DNA of 64,000 bases from Apibacter raozihei (GCF_004014855.1 NZ_CP034930.1:2709716-2773715), one strand, 5' to 3'; numbered from the stretch's first letter, positions 17,227 through 26,354 are shown. The notes: generated by a model from the sequence alone, not told the origin. Program-made: numbers and translations.

Positions 17227-17985
17227 TCAAATTTCTGAATACGTTTGAATTAAGGATCCAAAATCTTTACTGTTTAAAGAAGCTCCTCCTATTAATCCGC
17301 CGTCAACATCCGGTTTTGAAAATATATCTTTTGCATTCTCCGGTTTTACACTTCCTCCATATAAAATGGAAACTGAATCAGCTATTTCTTTTCCATATTT
17401 TTCTGCCAATAAACTTCGAATATATGCATGAATTTCCTGTGCCTGGTCGGGTGTAGCTGTTTCCCCTGTTCCTATAGCCCAAACAGGTTCATAGGCAATA
17501 ACCACTTTTGAGATTTCTTCTGAAGATAAGTTAAATAAAGCTACTTCGGTTTGTCTTTTAACAACTTCGAAATGTTTGCCCGCCTTTCTTTCCTCTAACA
17601 CTTCCCCATTACAAAAAATAGGTGTTAATCCATTATCTAAAGCAATCTTAACTTTTTTACCTATTTGCTCATCCGTTTCATTATGGTATTGTCTTCTTTC
17701 CGAATGCCCGATGATAGCTCCATCAGCCTGAATTGAGGCTAACATTTCAGCAGAAATTTCTCCTGTATAAGCTCCGGATTTATGCTCGGATATATCTTCT
17801 GAATAAATATTTAAATTTTTAAAGTTAGATTTAGCATTTTCCAAATATATATAGGGTATACCCACCACAACTTCACATTTAGCATTATTTGAGTTTAAAT
17901 ATGCGTCTATTTCAGATAATAAAGCTTTGGCTTCCGGCAAAGTTTTATTCATTTTCCAGTTACCAGCTACAATTTTTTTTCTCAT
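17227..17985 (-). CDS. tpiA: Triose-phosphate isomerase
   Basis: A 252-residue TIM-barrel enzyme interconverting dihydroxyacetone phosphate and glyceraldehyde 3-phosphate. All catalytic landmarks are present: Asn9/Lys11 in 'GNWKMN', the His in 'IGHSERR', the Glu in 'AYEPVWAIGTG', and phosphate-binding 'LYGGSVKPENA' and 'GGLIGGASL'. It is the last gene of a DUF1599-DoxX-tpiA unit that is conserved in Bacteroidota. Confidence 0.98.
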   Translation of the reverse strand: MRKKIVAGNWKMNKTLPEAKALLSEIDAYLNSNNAKCEVVVGIPYIYLENAKSNFKNLNIYSEDISEHKSGAYTGEISAEMLASIQADGAIIGHSERRQYHNETDEQIGKKVKIALDNGLTPIFCNGEVLEERKAGKHFEVVKRQTEVALFNLSSEEISKVVIAYEPVWAIGTGETATPDQAQEIHAYIRSLLAEKYGKEIADSVSILYGGSVKPENAKDIFSKPDVDGGLIGGASLNSKDFGSLIQTYSEI

Positions 17986-18026
17986 TAGGTTAAAATTTAT
18001 GTTAATTTTTATTTTTTTATTTTTAA

Positions 18027-19121
18027 TTAAAGTTTTACCATTTCTTTAACTTCCGGAAAATCGTTAGCATGATATTTGGCTACCACTATTCCTTTTTTCA
18101 GAACCATTAATCCGGGGTTACTTCTGTTAATTGTTTTTAAAGTAGTCTGATCCATTGAGCAGGAACCTACAGGAGTTAAAGCTCCAGGATCATTAGACAA
18201 GATTACAAATTTAACTTTTTTCTGGTTTAGTTCATTAGTGATTTTTCTTAGCTTTGCTTTTTCTATTAAAGTCAGTTTATTTGCAAACGGAACTGTAAAT
18301 ACAGCTATTTTATCTGAATTTAAAATTTCCTCTGTGCGATCATTGTTCTGACAATCTACTATAAAATCGTGAACAGAATTAGGTATTGCTTCTTTTATAA
18401 TTTCAACTTTAGTATCTTTAATAGCCCAATTTAAAGTATCTTTCCATATTTCTGTATTAATATATTCATCAGCTGTATAATTCTTTTCTTCATTATTTTT
18501 CAAATTTCTAAGAGTATACACCGTATTGTTTACTTCCGGTATTCCATCGTTCATCCCTGATATTAAATTTTTTCCTACAGCATAAGGTCTAAAATCTATG
18601 ATCGGTAGATGAGCAATGCCCTGATAGACTACCCAACCTAAAAATAATAATGAAACCACAACTAAAGTACCGTTTATTTTAGTACTGAATAAAGGTGTTA
18701 TATATTTTGATCCTGAAATTATCAATAATATCATTACAAGTAGGGCAATATCTTTATAAAAAGATGTCCAGGGCTTTAATTTCAGAGCGTCTCCAAAGCA
18801 TCCGCAATCTGTAACTACATTATAATAAGCCGAATAAAACGTTAAAAAAGAAAAGAAAATGATTAAAATAAGCAATGAGTATATAGTTAACTTTTTTAAA
18901 ATGCCCAGCAATAAAAATACTCCTAACATTACTTCTAATATAACAAAAACTATGGACATAGGTAGGGCTAAATTATGCAATACCGATATATCGAATACAC
19001 TCGGTCCAAAATACTCTTCTAATTTATAGGAAAATCCAATGGGATCTATTACTTTAACGAAGCCGGAGATAATAAATATTATTCCCACCACAATTCTTAC
19101 TAAATTTGTTATATATTTCAT
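18027..19121 (-). CDS. DoxX/MauE-like membrane protein with thioredoxin-like C-terminus (BT_3928 type)
   Basis: A 364-residue protein. Residues 1-150 have four TM helices with the DoxX signature ('IVVGIIFIISGFVKVIDPIG') and the MauE-like redox motif 'DCGCFGDALKLKPW'. A fifth hydrophobic helix follows near residue 165, then a soluble domain ending in 'PVGSCSMDQTTLKTINRSNP' and 'GLMVLKKGIVVAKYH', reminiscent of a thioredoxin-like fold. Probably handles thiols or electrons across the membrane; the true role is not established. It lies between the DUF1599 gene (4-base gap) and tpiA. Confidence 0.83.
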   Translation of the reverse strand: MKYITNLVRIVVGIIFIISGFVKVIDPIGFSYKLEEYFGPSVFDISVLHNLALPMSIVFVILEVMLGVFLLLGILKKLTIYSLLILIIFFSFLTFYSAYYNVVTDCGCFGDALKLKPWTSFYKDIALLVMILLIISGSKYITPLFSTKINGTLVVVSLLFLGWVVYQGIAHLPIIDFRPYAVGKNLISGMNDGIPEVNNTVYTLRNLKNNEEKNYTADEYINTEIWKDTLNWAIKDTKVEIIKEAIPNSVHDFIVDCQNNDRTEEILNSDKIAVFTVPFANKLTLIEKAKLRKITNELNQKKVKFVILSNDPGALTPVGSCSMDQTTLKTINRSNPGLMVLKKGIVVAKYHANDFPEVKEMVKL

Positions 19122-19125
19122 ACAC

Positions 19126-19674
19126 TTATTTTTGGCTTTTTTCGTCTATCAATATTAAAGCAAATACTGCATAATTTAGTATGTCATTATAATTTGCTTC
19201 TAAACCTTCTGAAACTAATGTTTTCCCTTCATTATCTTCGATTTGTTTAATTCTGAGCAACTTTTGCAGAATCATATCTGTTATTGAGCTAATACGCATT
19301 TCTCTCCAGGCTTCACCATAATCATGGTTTTTATTATTCATTAATTCCTTTGCTTCAGAAATTTTAATATCATAAAATTCAAGAGCTTTTGTAGAGTTTA
19401 TATCCGGTTGCTCTACCACACCTTTTTCAAGTTGAATAAGAGCTATAGCTGAATAATTAATTATAGCTATAAATTCACCCTCTATATTTTCATCAATTTT
19501 TTGCTCTCCTTTTTGCTGAATGGTACGTATACGGTTAGCTTTTATATAAATTTGATCTGTTAAAGAAGGTAATCTCAAAATTCTCCATGCAGCTCCATAA
19601 TCGGACAATTTATTTTCAAATAATTTTCTACATATTGAAATTACAGAATCAAATTGTTGGGAAGTATTTTTCAT
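19126..19674 (-). CDS. DUF1599 protein, internally duplicated
   Basis: A 182-residue protein made of two copies of one module: 'NKLSDYGAAWRILRLPSLTD' with 'IKANRIRTIQ', and 'NKNHDYGEAWREMRISSITD' with 'LKLLRIKQIE'. Each half continues with a Glu-containing helix and 'INYSAIALI'/'LNYAVFALI'. DUF1599 is widespread in Bacteroidota, of unknown function, and resembles nucleotide-metabolism-type helical proteins only loosely. The ATG at 19674 is preferred over that at 19689 because a -7 element at 19692-19699 puts the transcript start between them. Confidence 0.85.
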   Translation of the reverse strand: MKNTSQQFDSVISICRKLFENKLSDYGAAWRILRLPSLTDQIYIKANRIRTIQQKGEQKIDENIEGEFIAIINYSAIALIQLEKGVVEQPDINSTKALEFYDIKISEAKELMNNKNHDYGEAWREMRISSITDMILQKLLRIKQIEDNEGKTLVSEGLEANYNDILNYAVFALILIDEKSQK

Positions 19675-19691
19675 GTTTTTTTTATTCACTA

Positions 19692-19699
19692 CAAAAATA
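19692..19699 (-). promoter_or_regulatory. -7 element for the DUF1599-DoxX-tpiA unit
   Basis: TATTTTTG on the minus strand fits TAnnTTTG and lies in the short gap after the acyltransferase stop, directly before the DUF1599 start. Confidence 0.45.
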
Positions 19700-20749
19700 C
19701 TATTTCACAACATATTTTCCTAAAGGTAATCTATCAATTATCCATAATATTAAAACTGATAAAAATAAGGTAAAGAGAAAAGTTGCTGGTATAGATAGAT
19801 AAGGGTTAAATGTATAATAAGCCAAACCTATCTTTGCAGAGATATCTATCATAAGAACATGAATCAGATATATACCATAACTATATTTACTGATAAAACT
19901 TAAAAATCTGTTTTTTTTGTTGAAAAATGGAATTGTTTTAAAAATAATAAAAATTGAAATTGCTTGTATAATATCCCAAGGCTTATAATTTTCTGTGAGA
20001 ACCCCGTTTTTTACAGAAGATAAATAGGTGTCTAAGCTAATAAGAAGACATGAAAAAAAGTATACAAAAAATAAAATAATTTTATTTCTATTATTAATAT
20101 TTAGCTTAGTTGTAAATAGAAAATAACCTAGTACAAAAAATCCTAAAAATTGTGAAAAAAAAGATAAATCAACAGATGTTTTTAAATATACAAACGGAAA
20201 ATAATTAATCAAAACAGCAAATGCACAAATACATAAAAAATAAATTTGTTCTTTTCTGTTACTATTTAATAACCACTTGTTTATGACCGGATGAATCAAA
20301 TATAAACTAATTAATAAGTATATATACCACATATGATAGCCAGCACCGAATGCTAATTTATTCCAGCCATATTCCAATGAATATTTTACAAATTCTAGGT
20401 CAAACGTTCTATGAAATTTAAAAAATTCTCTTGATAAATTATACATAATATAAATTAAACTCCAAAACAGAAACGGAATTAGTATCCTTGTAAATCGTTT
20501 TTTTAGAAAATCAGTTAATTTATAGGGTTTGCCTAAAGTTAACGCTCCGGTTATCATCAGGAATACAGGTACGCAAAAACGAGTAAAACTTTCATAAAGA
20601 TTAGCAGCCCACCATTGAGAGTCAGGGACATTGCCAAAAGAATATATCATTTGGGCGGAAACATGTAGTAAGACCACTGCCATTGCTGCAATAGCACGTA
20701 AATTTTCAATCCAAATCAGTGGTATTTTATTATCTTTATTTTTATCCAT
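19700..20749 (-). CDS. Membrane acyltransferase (acyltransferase family 3)
   Basis: A 349-residue integral membrane protein with about ten hydrophobic helices. The family signature 'WIENLRAIAAMAVVLLHVSA' near the N-terminus carries the conserved Arg and His, and 'YGIYLIHVLMIDI' occurs near residue 295. Such enzymes move acetyl or other acyl groups onto sugars, exopolysaccharide or lipids on the cell surface. It sits between folP (divergent) and the conserved DUF1599-DoxX-tpiA block and looks like an insertion into that arrangement. Very A+T-rich. Confidence 0.85.
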   Translation of the reverse strand: MDKNKDNKIPLIWIENLRAIAAMAVVLLHVSAQMIYSFGNVPDSQWWAANLYESFTRFCVPVFLMITGALTLGKPYKLTDFLKKRFTRILIPFLFWSLIYIMYNLSREFFKFHRTFDLEFVKYSLEYGWNKLAFGAGYHMWYIYLLISLYLIHPVINKWLLNSNRKEQIYFLCICAFAVLINYFPFVYLKTSVDLSFFSQFLGFFVLGYFLFTTKLNINNRNKIILFFVYFFSCLLISLDTYLSSVKNGVLTENYKPWDIIQAISIFIIFKTIPFFNKKNRFLSFISKYSYGIYLIHVLMIDISAKIGLAYYTFNPYLSIPATFLFTLFLSVLILWIIDRLPLGKYVVK

Positions 20750-20764
20750 CTTTTATTATATGCA

Positions 20765-20772
20765 CAAAATTA
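20765..20772 (-). promoter_or_regulatory. -7 element for the acyltransferase gene
   Basis: TAATTTTG on the minus strand, 15 bases upstream of the acyltransferase ATG, in the 60-base divergent gap shared with folP. Confidence 0.45.
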
Positions 20773-20809
20773 TTAATTTTAACCTTTATTTAAATATTTA
20801 ACTTAAAAA

Positions 20810-21631
20810 ATGACAATTAACCTTAACGGTCAACTCATCAATTTTGATGTTCCAAAAATTGCTGGTATATTGAACTTAACTCCTGACTCATTTTTTGATG
20901 GGGGTAAATACAAAACTATCGATCATGCTATAATTCAGGTGGAAAAACTTTTAGATGAAGGAGCTGATTTAATTGATATCGGAGGTCAATCTACACGTCC
21001 AGGTTCTAAATTAGTTTCTGATAAGGAAGAAATTGATCGGATTTTACCTGTAGTTAAGGAGTTAGTGAGAAGGTTTCCTGATATAAAAATATCTATTGAT
21101 ACTTTTTGGTCTCGCGTAGCGGAACAAACTGTTAATGAAGGAGCAGCGATGATAAATGATATATCCGGAGGAACTATTGATTCTCGAATGTTTCCAACTA
21201 TGGGACGTTTAAATATTCCTTATGTATTGATGCATATGAGAGGGACACCTCAAACTATGAACAGTTTTACTGATTACAACAACCTAATTCTGGACATCAA
21301 TTTTTATTTTTCAGAAAAACTTAATGAATTAAGAAATCAAGGAGTAACTGATATATTATTGGATCCGGGCTTTGGATTTAGTAAAAATATAGATCAAAAT
21401 TTTGAACTAATGAAAAACCTTGATAAACTGGCCGTATTTAATTTACCTATATATGTAGGTATTTCCAGAAAGAGAATGATCTATCAGCCTTTGAATGTTA
21501 CAGCAGAAGAAGCGTTAACCGGAACCGCGGCGGTAAATTTATATGCCTTACAAAAAGGTGCAAATATTCTAAGAGCTCATGATGTAAAAGAGGCTAAACA
21601 AGTTATAAAATTATGGAATTTGTTGAAATAA
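20810..21631 (+). CDS. folP: Dihydropteroate synthase
   Basis: A 273-residue TIM-barrel enzyme of folate synthesis that joins p-aminobenzoate to dihydropterin pyrophosphate. Motifs in order: 'GILNLTPDSFFDGG' (pyrophosphate loop), 'DIGGQSTRPGS', 'ISIDTFWS', 'MINDISGG', 'LMHMRGTPQTM', 'LLDPGFGFSKN', 'VGISRKRMI' and the C-terminal 'LRAHDVKEA'. Standard length. It is followed after 38 bases by serB in the same direction. Confidence 0.97.
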   Translation: MTINLNGQLINFDVPKIAGILNLTPDSFFDGGKYKTIDHAIIQVEKLLDEGADLIDIGGQSTRPGSKLVSDKEEIDRILPVVKELVRRFPDIKISIDTFWSRVAEQTVNEGAAMINDISGGTIDSRMFPTMGRLNIPYVLMHMRGTPQTMNSFTDYNNLILDINFYFSEKLNELRNQGVTDILLDPGFGFSKNIDQNFELMKNLDKLAVFNLPIYVGISRKRMIYQPLNVTAEEALTGTAAVNLYALQKGANILRAHDVKEAKQVIKLWNLLK

Positions 21632-21669
21632 ATTAAAAAACTTCTTACTTTTATCCCTTCAATTACAAT

Positions 21670-22899
21670 ATGCAAAATTCAGAAATAATTTTAGTTAGTA
21701 TTACGGGTATGGATAAACCCGGTATTACAACGGCTTTAACAGAAATTCTAGGAAAATATAATGCTACAATTCTTGATATTGGTCAGGCTAATATACATAA
21801 ATCTTTATCCTTAGCTATCATATTTAAATCGGAAAACGGAAGTTCCGGAAACATTTTAAAAGAAATGCTCTTTAAAGCTAATACCCTTGAAGTCGGTATT
21901 CGTTTTCGTGCTTTATCTGAAGATGAATATAATAACTGGGTGAAAGTTCAAGGAAAAAACAGATATATTATTCATATTTTAGGAAAAGAACTGAGTGCTT
22001 TACAAATATCAAAAGTGTCTCAGGTTTTATTGGAATTCGAATTAAATATTGAAAGAATTATTCGTCTTACCCAACGAATACCTTTAGACAGACATATTAA
22101 CCGAACTTGCTTTGAATTTGCAGTACGTGGCAACTTATCTAAAATTAAAGAAATACAGAACCGATTCTTAACTTTATCTTCAGAATTAACTATAGATATT
22201 GCTTTACAGGAAGAAAACAAATACAGACGTATGCGTCGACTGATTTGTTTTGATATGGATTCTACGTTAATTCAAACAGAAGTCATAGATGAGCTTGCAG
22301 AAAAAGCTGGAGTAGGCAAAGAAGTGAAAGCCATAACTGAATCTGCAATGAACGGTGAAATTGATTTTTCAGAAAGTTTTAAAAGACGTATCAAACTGTT
22401 AAAAGGGTTAGATCAGAGTGTCTTAAGGGAAATTGCTGAAAATTTACCCATTACCGAGGGGCTTGAAAGATTGATGAGCATTTTAAAAAAGAGCGGTTAT
22501 AAAACTGCAATCATTTCCGGAGGATTTACATATTTTGGAGATTATTTAAAAGATAAATTTGGTTTTGATTATGTTTTTGCTAATTCTCTCGAAATAATTG
22601 ATGGAAAATTGACCGGTAATTATTTGGGTGATATTGTGGATGGTAAGAAAAAAGCAGAATATTTAAAACTTTTATCTAAGATTGAGAATATAGACATACA
22701 ACAAACTGTAGCTGTAGGCGACGGTGCCAATGATCTCCCTATGCTTTCCATAGCTGGTCTGGGAATTGCATTCCATGCAAAACCTACTGTTAAGAAAAAT
22801 GCTAATCATGCTTTATCAACCGTCGGATTAGATGGAATATTGTATTTCTTAGGATATAAGGATTCTTCTGAGGACATTGAAATGACTAATATTTCATAG
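21670..22899 (+). CDS. serB: Phosphoserine phosphatase with N-terminal ACT domains
   Basis: A 409-residue enzyme that makes serine from O-phosphoserine. Two ACT-like regulatory domains occupy about residues 1-180 ('LVSITGMDKPGITTALTEIL' and 'IIHILGKELSALQISKVSQV'). The HAD phosphatase domain follows: nucleophile in 'CFDMDSTLIQTEVIDELAEK', 'KTAIISGGFTYFG' and 'VAVGDGANDLPML'. The long two-ACT form is the common one in Bacteroidota and likely senses an amino acid. Convergent with the AraC gene. Confidence 0.95.
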   Translation: MQNSEIILVSITGMDKPGITTALTEILGKYNATILDIGQANIHKSLSLAIIFKSENGSSGNILKEMLFKANTLEVGIRFRALSEDEYNNWVKVQGKNRYIIHILGKELSALQISKVSQVLLEFELNIERIIRLTQRIPLDRHINRTCFEFAVRGNLSKIKEIQNRFLTLSSELTIDIALQEENKYRRMRRLICFDMDSTLIQTEVIDELAEKAGVGKEVKAITESAMNGEIDFSESFKRRIKLLKGLDQSVLREIAENLPITEGLERLMSILKKSGYKTAIISGGFTYFGDYLKDKFGFDYVFANSLEIIDGKLTGNYLGDIVDGKKKAEYLKLLSKIENIDIQQTVAVGDGANDLPMLSIAGLGIAFHAKPTVKKNANHALSTVGLDGILYFLGYKDSSEDIEMTNIS

Positions 22900-22949
22900 T
22901 ATTTATAGCAAAATTCTGGTAAATATTTTTAAAGATAAGTTTGCTAAAT

Positions 22950-23822
22950 TTATTTTTTTCTATATTCTATTGGAGATAAGCCTCTGTTTTTTTTAAAAAA
23001 TTTACTAAAAAAAGAGGGATTTGGAAAATTTAATTCCTCTGAAATTTGCAGAACAGTTAAATTAGAGGTTTTTAATAAATTTTTGGCTGTAATCATAACC
23101 ATTCTGTTTATCCACTCCGTGGCAGATACTCCACTTATATCCTTAATAATCTTAGACAGATACTTGGGTGTTAAAAACATTTTCTCGGCATAAAACCCTA
23201 CGCTTCGCTCTTTTTTATGAAACTTTAATAATAATTGAATGAATTTATTATACAATTCATCTTTTCTTATAGAAACAAAGTTTTTTTCAATTTCGACTGA
23301 ATAATATATCCCGGCAAGCTCCGTTAAAAACGCTAGCAATATTGTTTTGATAATTTTTTCCTGAAAAATATGAGTATTTTTTTCATAATATTTAACAATT
23401 AATGAATGAAAATCACTAAGATTATGAATTATATCCTTACTAATACTTAAACAAGGAATATTCCTTATTTTATTTATGGTTTTTATGTCAAATACAGGAT
23501 TAAATTCCAGCAAAAAATCGATTGAAAAAAATAAAGATTGTAATTTAATATTTTCTCCCCAGACAAGAGGCTCTATCACCTGCCCTGGCATAAAAAATAT
23601 AATTTTATCAGGAACTATTTCATGTTCGTTCATGTTTATTTTAACCTTACCTCTACCCTCTTTACATATACAAATAATTATGCCTTCAACTATATATAAC
23701 TGATGGATTACAACCGGAAAAGAATTATCCGGAATTAATAAATTTTTAATTGTAGTTTCAGTGTTACTGACAGGATAATTACTTAATGTTATTTTATGAA
23801 TTTTTTCATCTTGTCCGTTCAT
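22950..23822 (-). CDS. AraC-family transcriptional regulator
   Basis: A 290-residue regulator. Residues 1-170 form a cupin-like sensing domain ('GRGKVKINMNEHEIVPDKII'), and residues about 190-290 carry two helix-turn-helix units ('YAEKMFLTPKYLSKIIKDIS' and 'VLQISEELNFPNPSFFSKFF') ending in the typical 'GLSPIEYRKK'. It stands alone, and no obvious target lies next to it. Ligand unknown. Confidence 0.9.
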   Translation of the reverse strand: MNGQDEKIHKITLSNYPVSNTETTIKNLLIPDNSFPVVIHQLYIVEGIIICICKEGRGKVKINMNEHEIVPDKIIFFMPGQVIEPLVWGENIKLQSLFFSIDFLLEFNPVFDIKTINKIRNIPCLSISKDIIHNLSDFHSLIVKYYEKNTHIFQEKIIKTILLAFLTELAGIYYSVEIEKNFVSIRKDELYNKFIQLLLKFHKKERSVGFYAEKMFLTPKYLSKIIKDISGVSATEWINRMVMITAKNLLKTSNLTVLQISEELNFPNPSFFSKFFKKNRGLSPIEYRKK

Positions 23823-23998
23823 AACTCAGAAAAATGATAGTTTTACTAATTATTAATAAATTGTACTTATCTAAAACTTATGTATTCGACTTTTAGAACA
23901 CTTTTAGAGAAATATTGATCTGTATATTTCACCTTAGTTTTTAGACCTTTGAAATACGATTAGTTAAAATACTAATTAGTAAATAGTGTGTATGTAGA

Positions 23999-24105
23999 AT
24001 TTGTTTATTGGTTAGAGGCTCGATATATGCAAATCTCTCTATTCTTCTTTCATATATAGCAAAAACAGTTTTTAATGAGTAAATTAACTCTAACCAATAA
24101 CAAAT
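23999..24105. repeat. Imperfect inverted repeat around the mtaB stop codon
   Basis: Left arm 23999-24017 and right arm 24088-24105 are reverse complements over 18 bases apart from a single inserted T; the inner 13 bases match exactly. The spacer is 70 bases. The right arm includes the mtaB stop codon and last codons. No coding sequence lies in the spacer. Confidence 0.6.
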
Positions 24106-25436
24106 GTATTATGAAATATTGCTGACTTCACTAATACATTACCTGACGCATCAATAGAATCCAGATAAATTTCCTCTAACTGATTTATTAATTTTTCATT
24201 ATATGGCTGAGTTACTCTCACATAATTTTCTGTATAACCAAACATCATTCCATTTTTGTTTTCATGTTCCCATAATACTGTTTTAATTTTACCTAATTGA
24301 GATTCATAAAATGCATGACGTTTTTTCTCAGATAAAATTTTAAGCATCTTATTTCTTTTTTTTCTTTCACTTATTGAAACTACTCCCTCCATAGCTATAG
24401 CTTCAGTGTTTTCCCTTTCAGAGTAAGTAAATACATGTAAATAACTAATAGGTAAGCTTTGTATAAAATTATAGGTTTCCATAAACTTTTCTTCCGTTTC
24501 TCCAGGAAATCCTACAATAACATCTACTCCAATACAAGCATCTGCAATAACTGAACGTATCTTAGATACTCTTTCTTTGTATAGTCCGGACAAGTACCGG
24601 CGTTTCATTTTCTTTAATATATCATCTGAGCCCGATTGTAAGGGTATATGAAAGTGAGGTACAAATACTTTTGACTGACTAACAAAGTCAATGGTTTCAT
24701 TTTTTAACAGGTTAGGCTCTATGGAAGATATGCGTATTCTTTCAATACCGGGAACTTTGTCTAATTCTTTTACTAATTCAAAAAAAGTGTGTTCATGCTT
24801 TTTATTTCCGAATTCTCCTTTTCCATAGTCTCCTATATTAACCCCTGTCAAAACAATCTCTTTAATATTCTTCTTAGAGATCTCCTGAGCCTGAATTAAA
24901 ACATTTTCAAGTGTGGATGATCTGGAAATTCCTCTTGCTAATGGAATTGTGCAGTAAGTACATTTATAATCACAACCATCCTGTACTTTAAGAAATGCAC
25001 GTGTTCGATCGCCTATCGAGTAAGAACCTACAAAAAAATCAGCCTCATCAATTTCACATGAATGAATTTGAGCGTCCGAATCTTTTTTTAATTCAAGTAT
25101 GTATTTATATATATTAAACTTTTCCTTAGCTCCCAATACTAAATCTACGCCTTCTATCTCTGCAATTTCTTTAGGTTTTAGCTGAGCATAGCATCCGATA
25201 ACGCAAATTAATGCTTCCGGATTTTTATTTAAAGCCCTTTTAACTATGGTTTTGCATTCTTTGTCAGCATTATCTGTAACTGAGCATGTATTAATAATAT
25301 ATACATCTGCACTATCATCAAAAAGAACTTTTTTAAAACCTAACTCAAGCAATTGTCTGGCTATCGTAGAAGTTTCTGCAAAGTTTAATTTACACCCTAA
25401 AGTGTGAAAAGCTACTGATTTTGTATTGTCTAACAT
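24090..25436 (-). CDS. mtaB: tRNA t6A37 methylthiotransferase MtaB
   Basis: A 448-residue radical-SAM enzyme that converts t6A to ms2t6A at tRNA position 37. The N-terminal UPF0004 domain has cluster cysteines in 'HTLGCKLNFAE', 'INTCSVTDNADKEC' and 'VIGCYAQLKP'; the radical SAM cluster motif is 'CDYKCTYCTIP' followed by 'ARGISRS'; a TRAM domain ends the protein. The 'GCKLNFAE' start and length favour MtaB over MiaB or RimO. TsaD in this window makes the t6A substrate. A good promoter lies directly before the ATG. Confidence 0.93.
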   Translation of the reverse strand: MLDNTKSVAFHTLGCKLNFAETSTIARQLLELGFKKVLFDDSADVYIINTCSVTDNADKECKTIVKRALNKNPEALICVIGCYAQLKPKEIAEIEGVDLVLGAKEKFNIYKYILELKKDSDAQIHSCEIDEADFFVGSYSIGDRTRAFLKVQDGCDYKCTYCTIPLARGISRSSTLENVLIQAQEISKKNIKEIVLTGVNIGDYGKGEFGNKKHEHTFFELVKELDKVPGIERIRISSIEPNLLKNETIDFVSQSKVFVPHFHIPLQSGSDDILKKMKRRYLSGLYKERVSKIRSVIADACIGVDVIVGFPGETEEKFMETYNFIQSLPISYLHVFTYSERENTEAIAMEGVVSISERKKRNKMLKILSEKKRHAFYESQLGKIKTVLWEHENKNGMMFGYTENYVRVTQPYNEKLINQLEEIYLDSIDASGNVLVKSAIFHNTFVIG

Positions 25437-25440
25437 ATTG

Positions 25441-25470
25441 CAAAATTAATATATTTTTTTGTCAGTCAAA
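25441..25470 (-). promoter_or_regulatory. Full Bacteroidota-type promoter of mtaB, probably leaderless
   Basis: On the minus strand TTTG (25467-25470), an 18-base spacer and TAATTTTG (25441-25448) match the -33/-7 consensus. The -7 box ends four bases before the ATG at 25436, so transcription should begin at or next to the start codon. Confidence 0.65.
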
Positions 25471-25492
25471 ATCAATAGCTTCTCATTAATTA

Positions 25493-26227
25493 TTAATTAT
25501 TTAAAATAATTCTGTCGTGAAGTGGTTGAATAGGACGATTATTACTTTTAGGTAAGTGGTCTGCTATTTCATCAATTTCTTGCTCAGTCATATCAATAGG
25601 ATTTTTAAACACTATCCAGGTAACATTTTCAGCACAAGGGGGTGTAGTTAAAGATCCTACATAGGTATAATACGATTTCTTTTTTGGATACATTTTTTCA
25701 GGATTAAATACTATATGAGTCTCTTCTTTACTGTGTTTACCTAATTTTTTAAATACATCCAGTTTTTCAAAATATGAATTTTCAGGTCCGTCTTTTACCA
25801 TAACTGCTATTACCAATACAGAACCGTCTTGAGCTCTGTGAACAAAGTGAAGCTCTAAAGGATATCTGATACCGTCAATTTTATGTTCTGACTCTTCATG
25901 AGCATGAAACTGAGCTAAAGTATATACTTTGTTATTGTACGTTATAGTACTACCTTCTTTAAAATCGAATTGCAAAGAGTGACCATTATCCTCTATTTCA
26001 TCAATTTCACCAGAACCATAATTAAAAATGATCTTAGGTAGTTTTTTATCAAGCTTAGACTTGGTAATATTAATAGGTGATTGATACTTACCTTTTCCGC
26101 ATTGTTCACCACCTTGCATTTCCCCCCAGTGTTCCGGCGAACCTTCTCCGTCATACCCCCAATGGTGGTTTTGTGAAAAAACAAAAGAAAAAGCTAAACA
26201 TCCGATAAGAAATAATTTATTTTTCAT
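25493..26227 (-). CDS. Exported alpha-class carbonic anhydrase
   Basis: A 244-residue enzyme with a signal peptide (MKNKLFLIGCLAFSFVFSQ). Alpha-class marks: 'HWGYDGEGSPEHWGE' at the mature N-terminus, 'YQSPINI', the zinc histidines in 'AQFHAHEESEH' and 'LELHFVHRA', and 'VGSLTTPPCAENVTW'. Two Cys ('GEQCGKG' and 'PPCAEN') are placed for the disulfide common in this class. It hydrates CO2 in the periplasm. Divergent from the speD operon. Confidence 0.95.
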   Translation of the reverse strand: MKNKLFLIGCLAFSFVFSQNHHWGYDGEGSPEHWGEMQGGEQCGKGKYQSPINITKSKLDKKLPKIIFNYGSGEIDEIEDNGHSLQFDFKEGSTITYNNKVYTLAQFHAHEESEHKIDGIRYPLELHFVHRAQDGSVLVIAVMVKDGPENSYFEKLDVFKKLGKHSKEETHIVFNPEKMYPKKKSYYTYVGSLTTPPCAENVTWIVFKNPIDMTEQEIDEIADHLPKSNNRPIQPLHDRIILNN

Positions 26228-26250
26228 TTAGTGTAATATTTTAATTTATG

Positions 26251-26258
26251 CAAAATTA
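26251..26258 (-). promoter_or_regulatory. -7 element of the carbonic anhydrase gene
   Basis: TAATTTTG on the minus strand, 23 bases before the ATG; a TTG lies 20 bases further upstream as a possible -33 element. Confidence 0.55.
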
Positions 26259-26354
26259 AAGAGTATCTCATTAGCCATCAAGTTAAAGTTATGTTAATTA
26301 TTTTATACTAATTTTTCAACATTATAAATATAATAAAAATAAAAACGTATTTTA

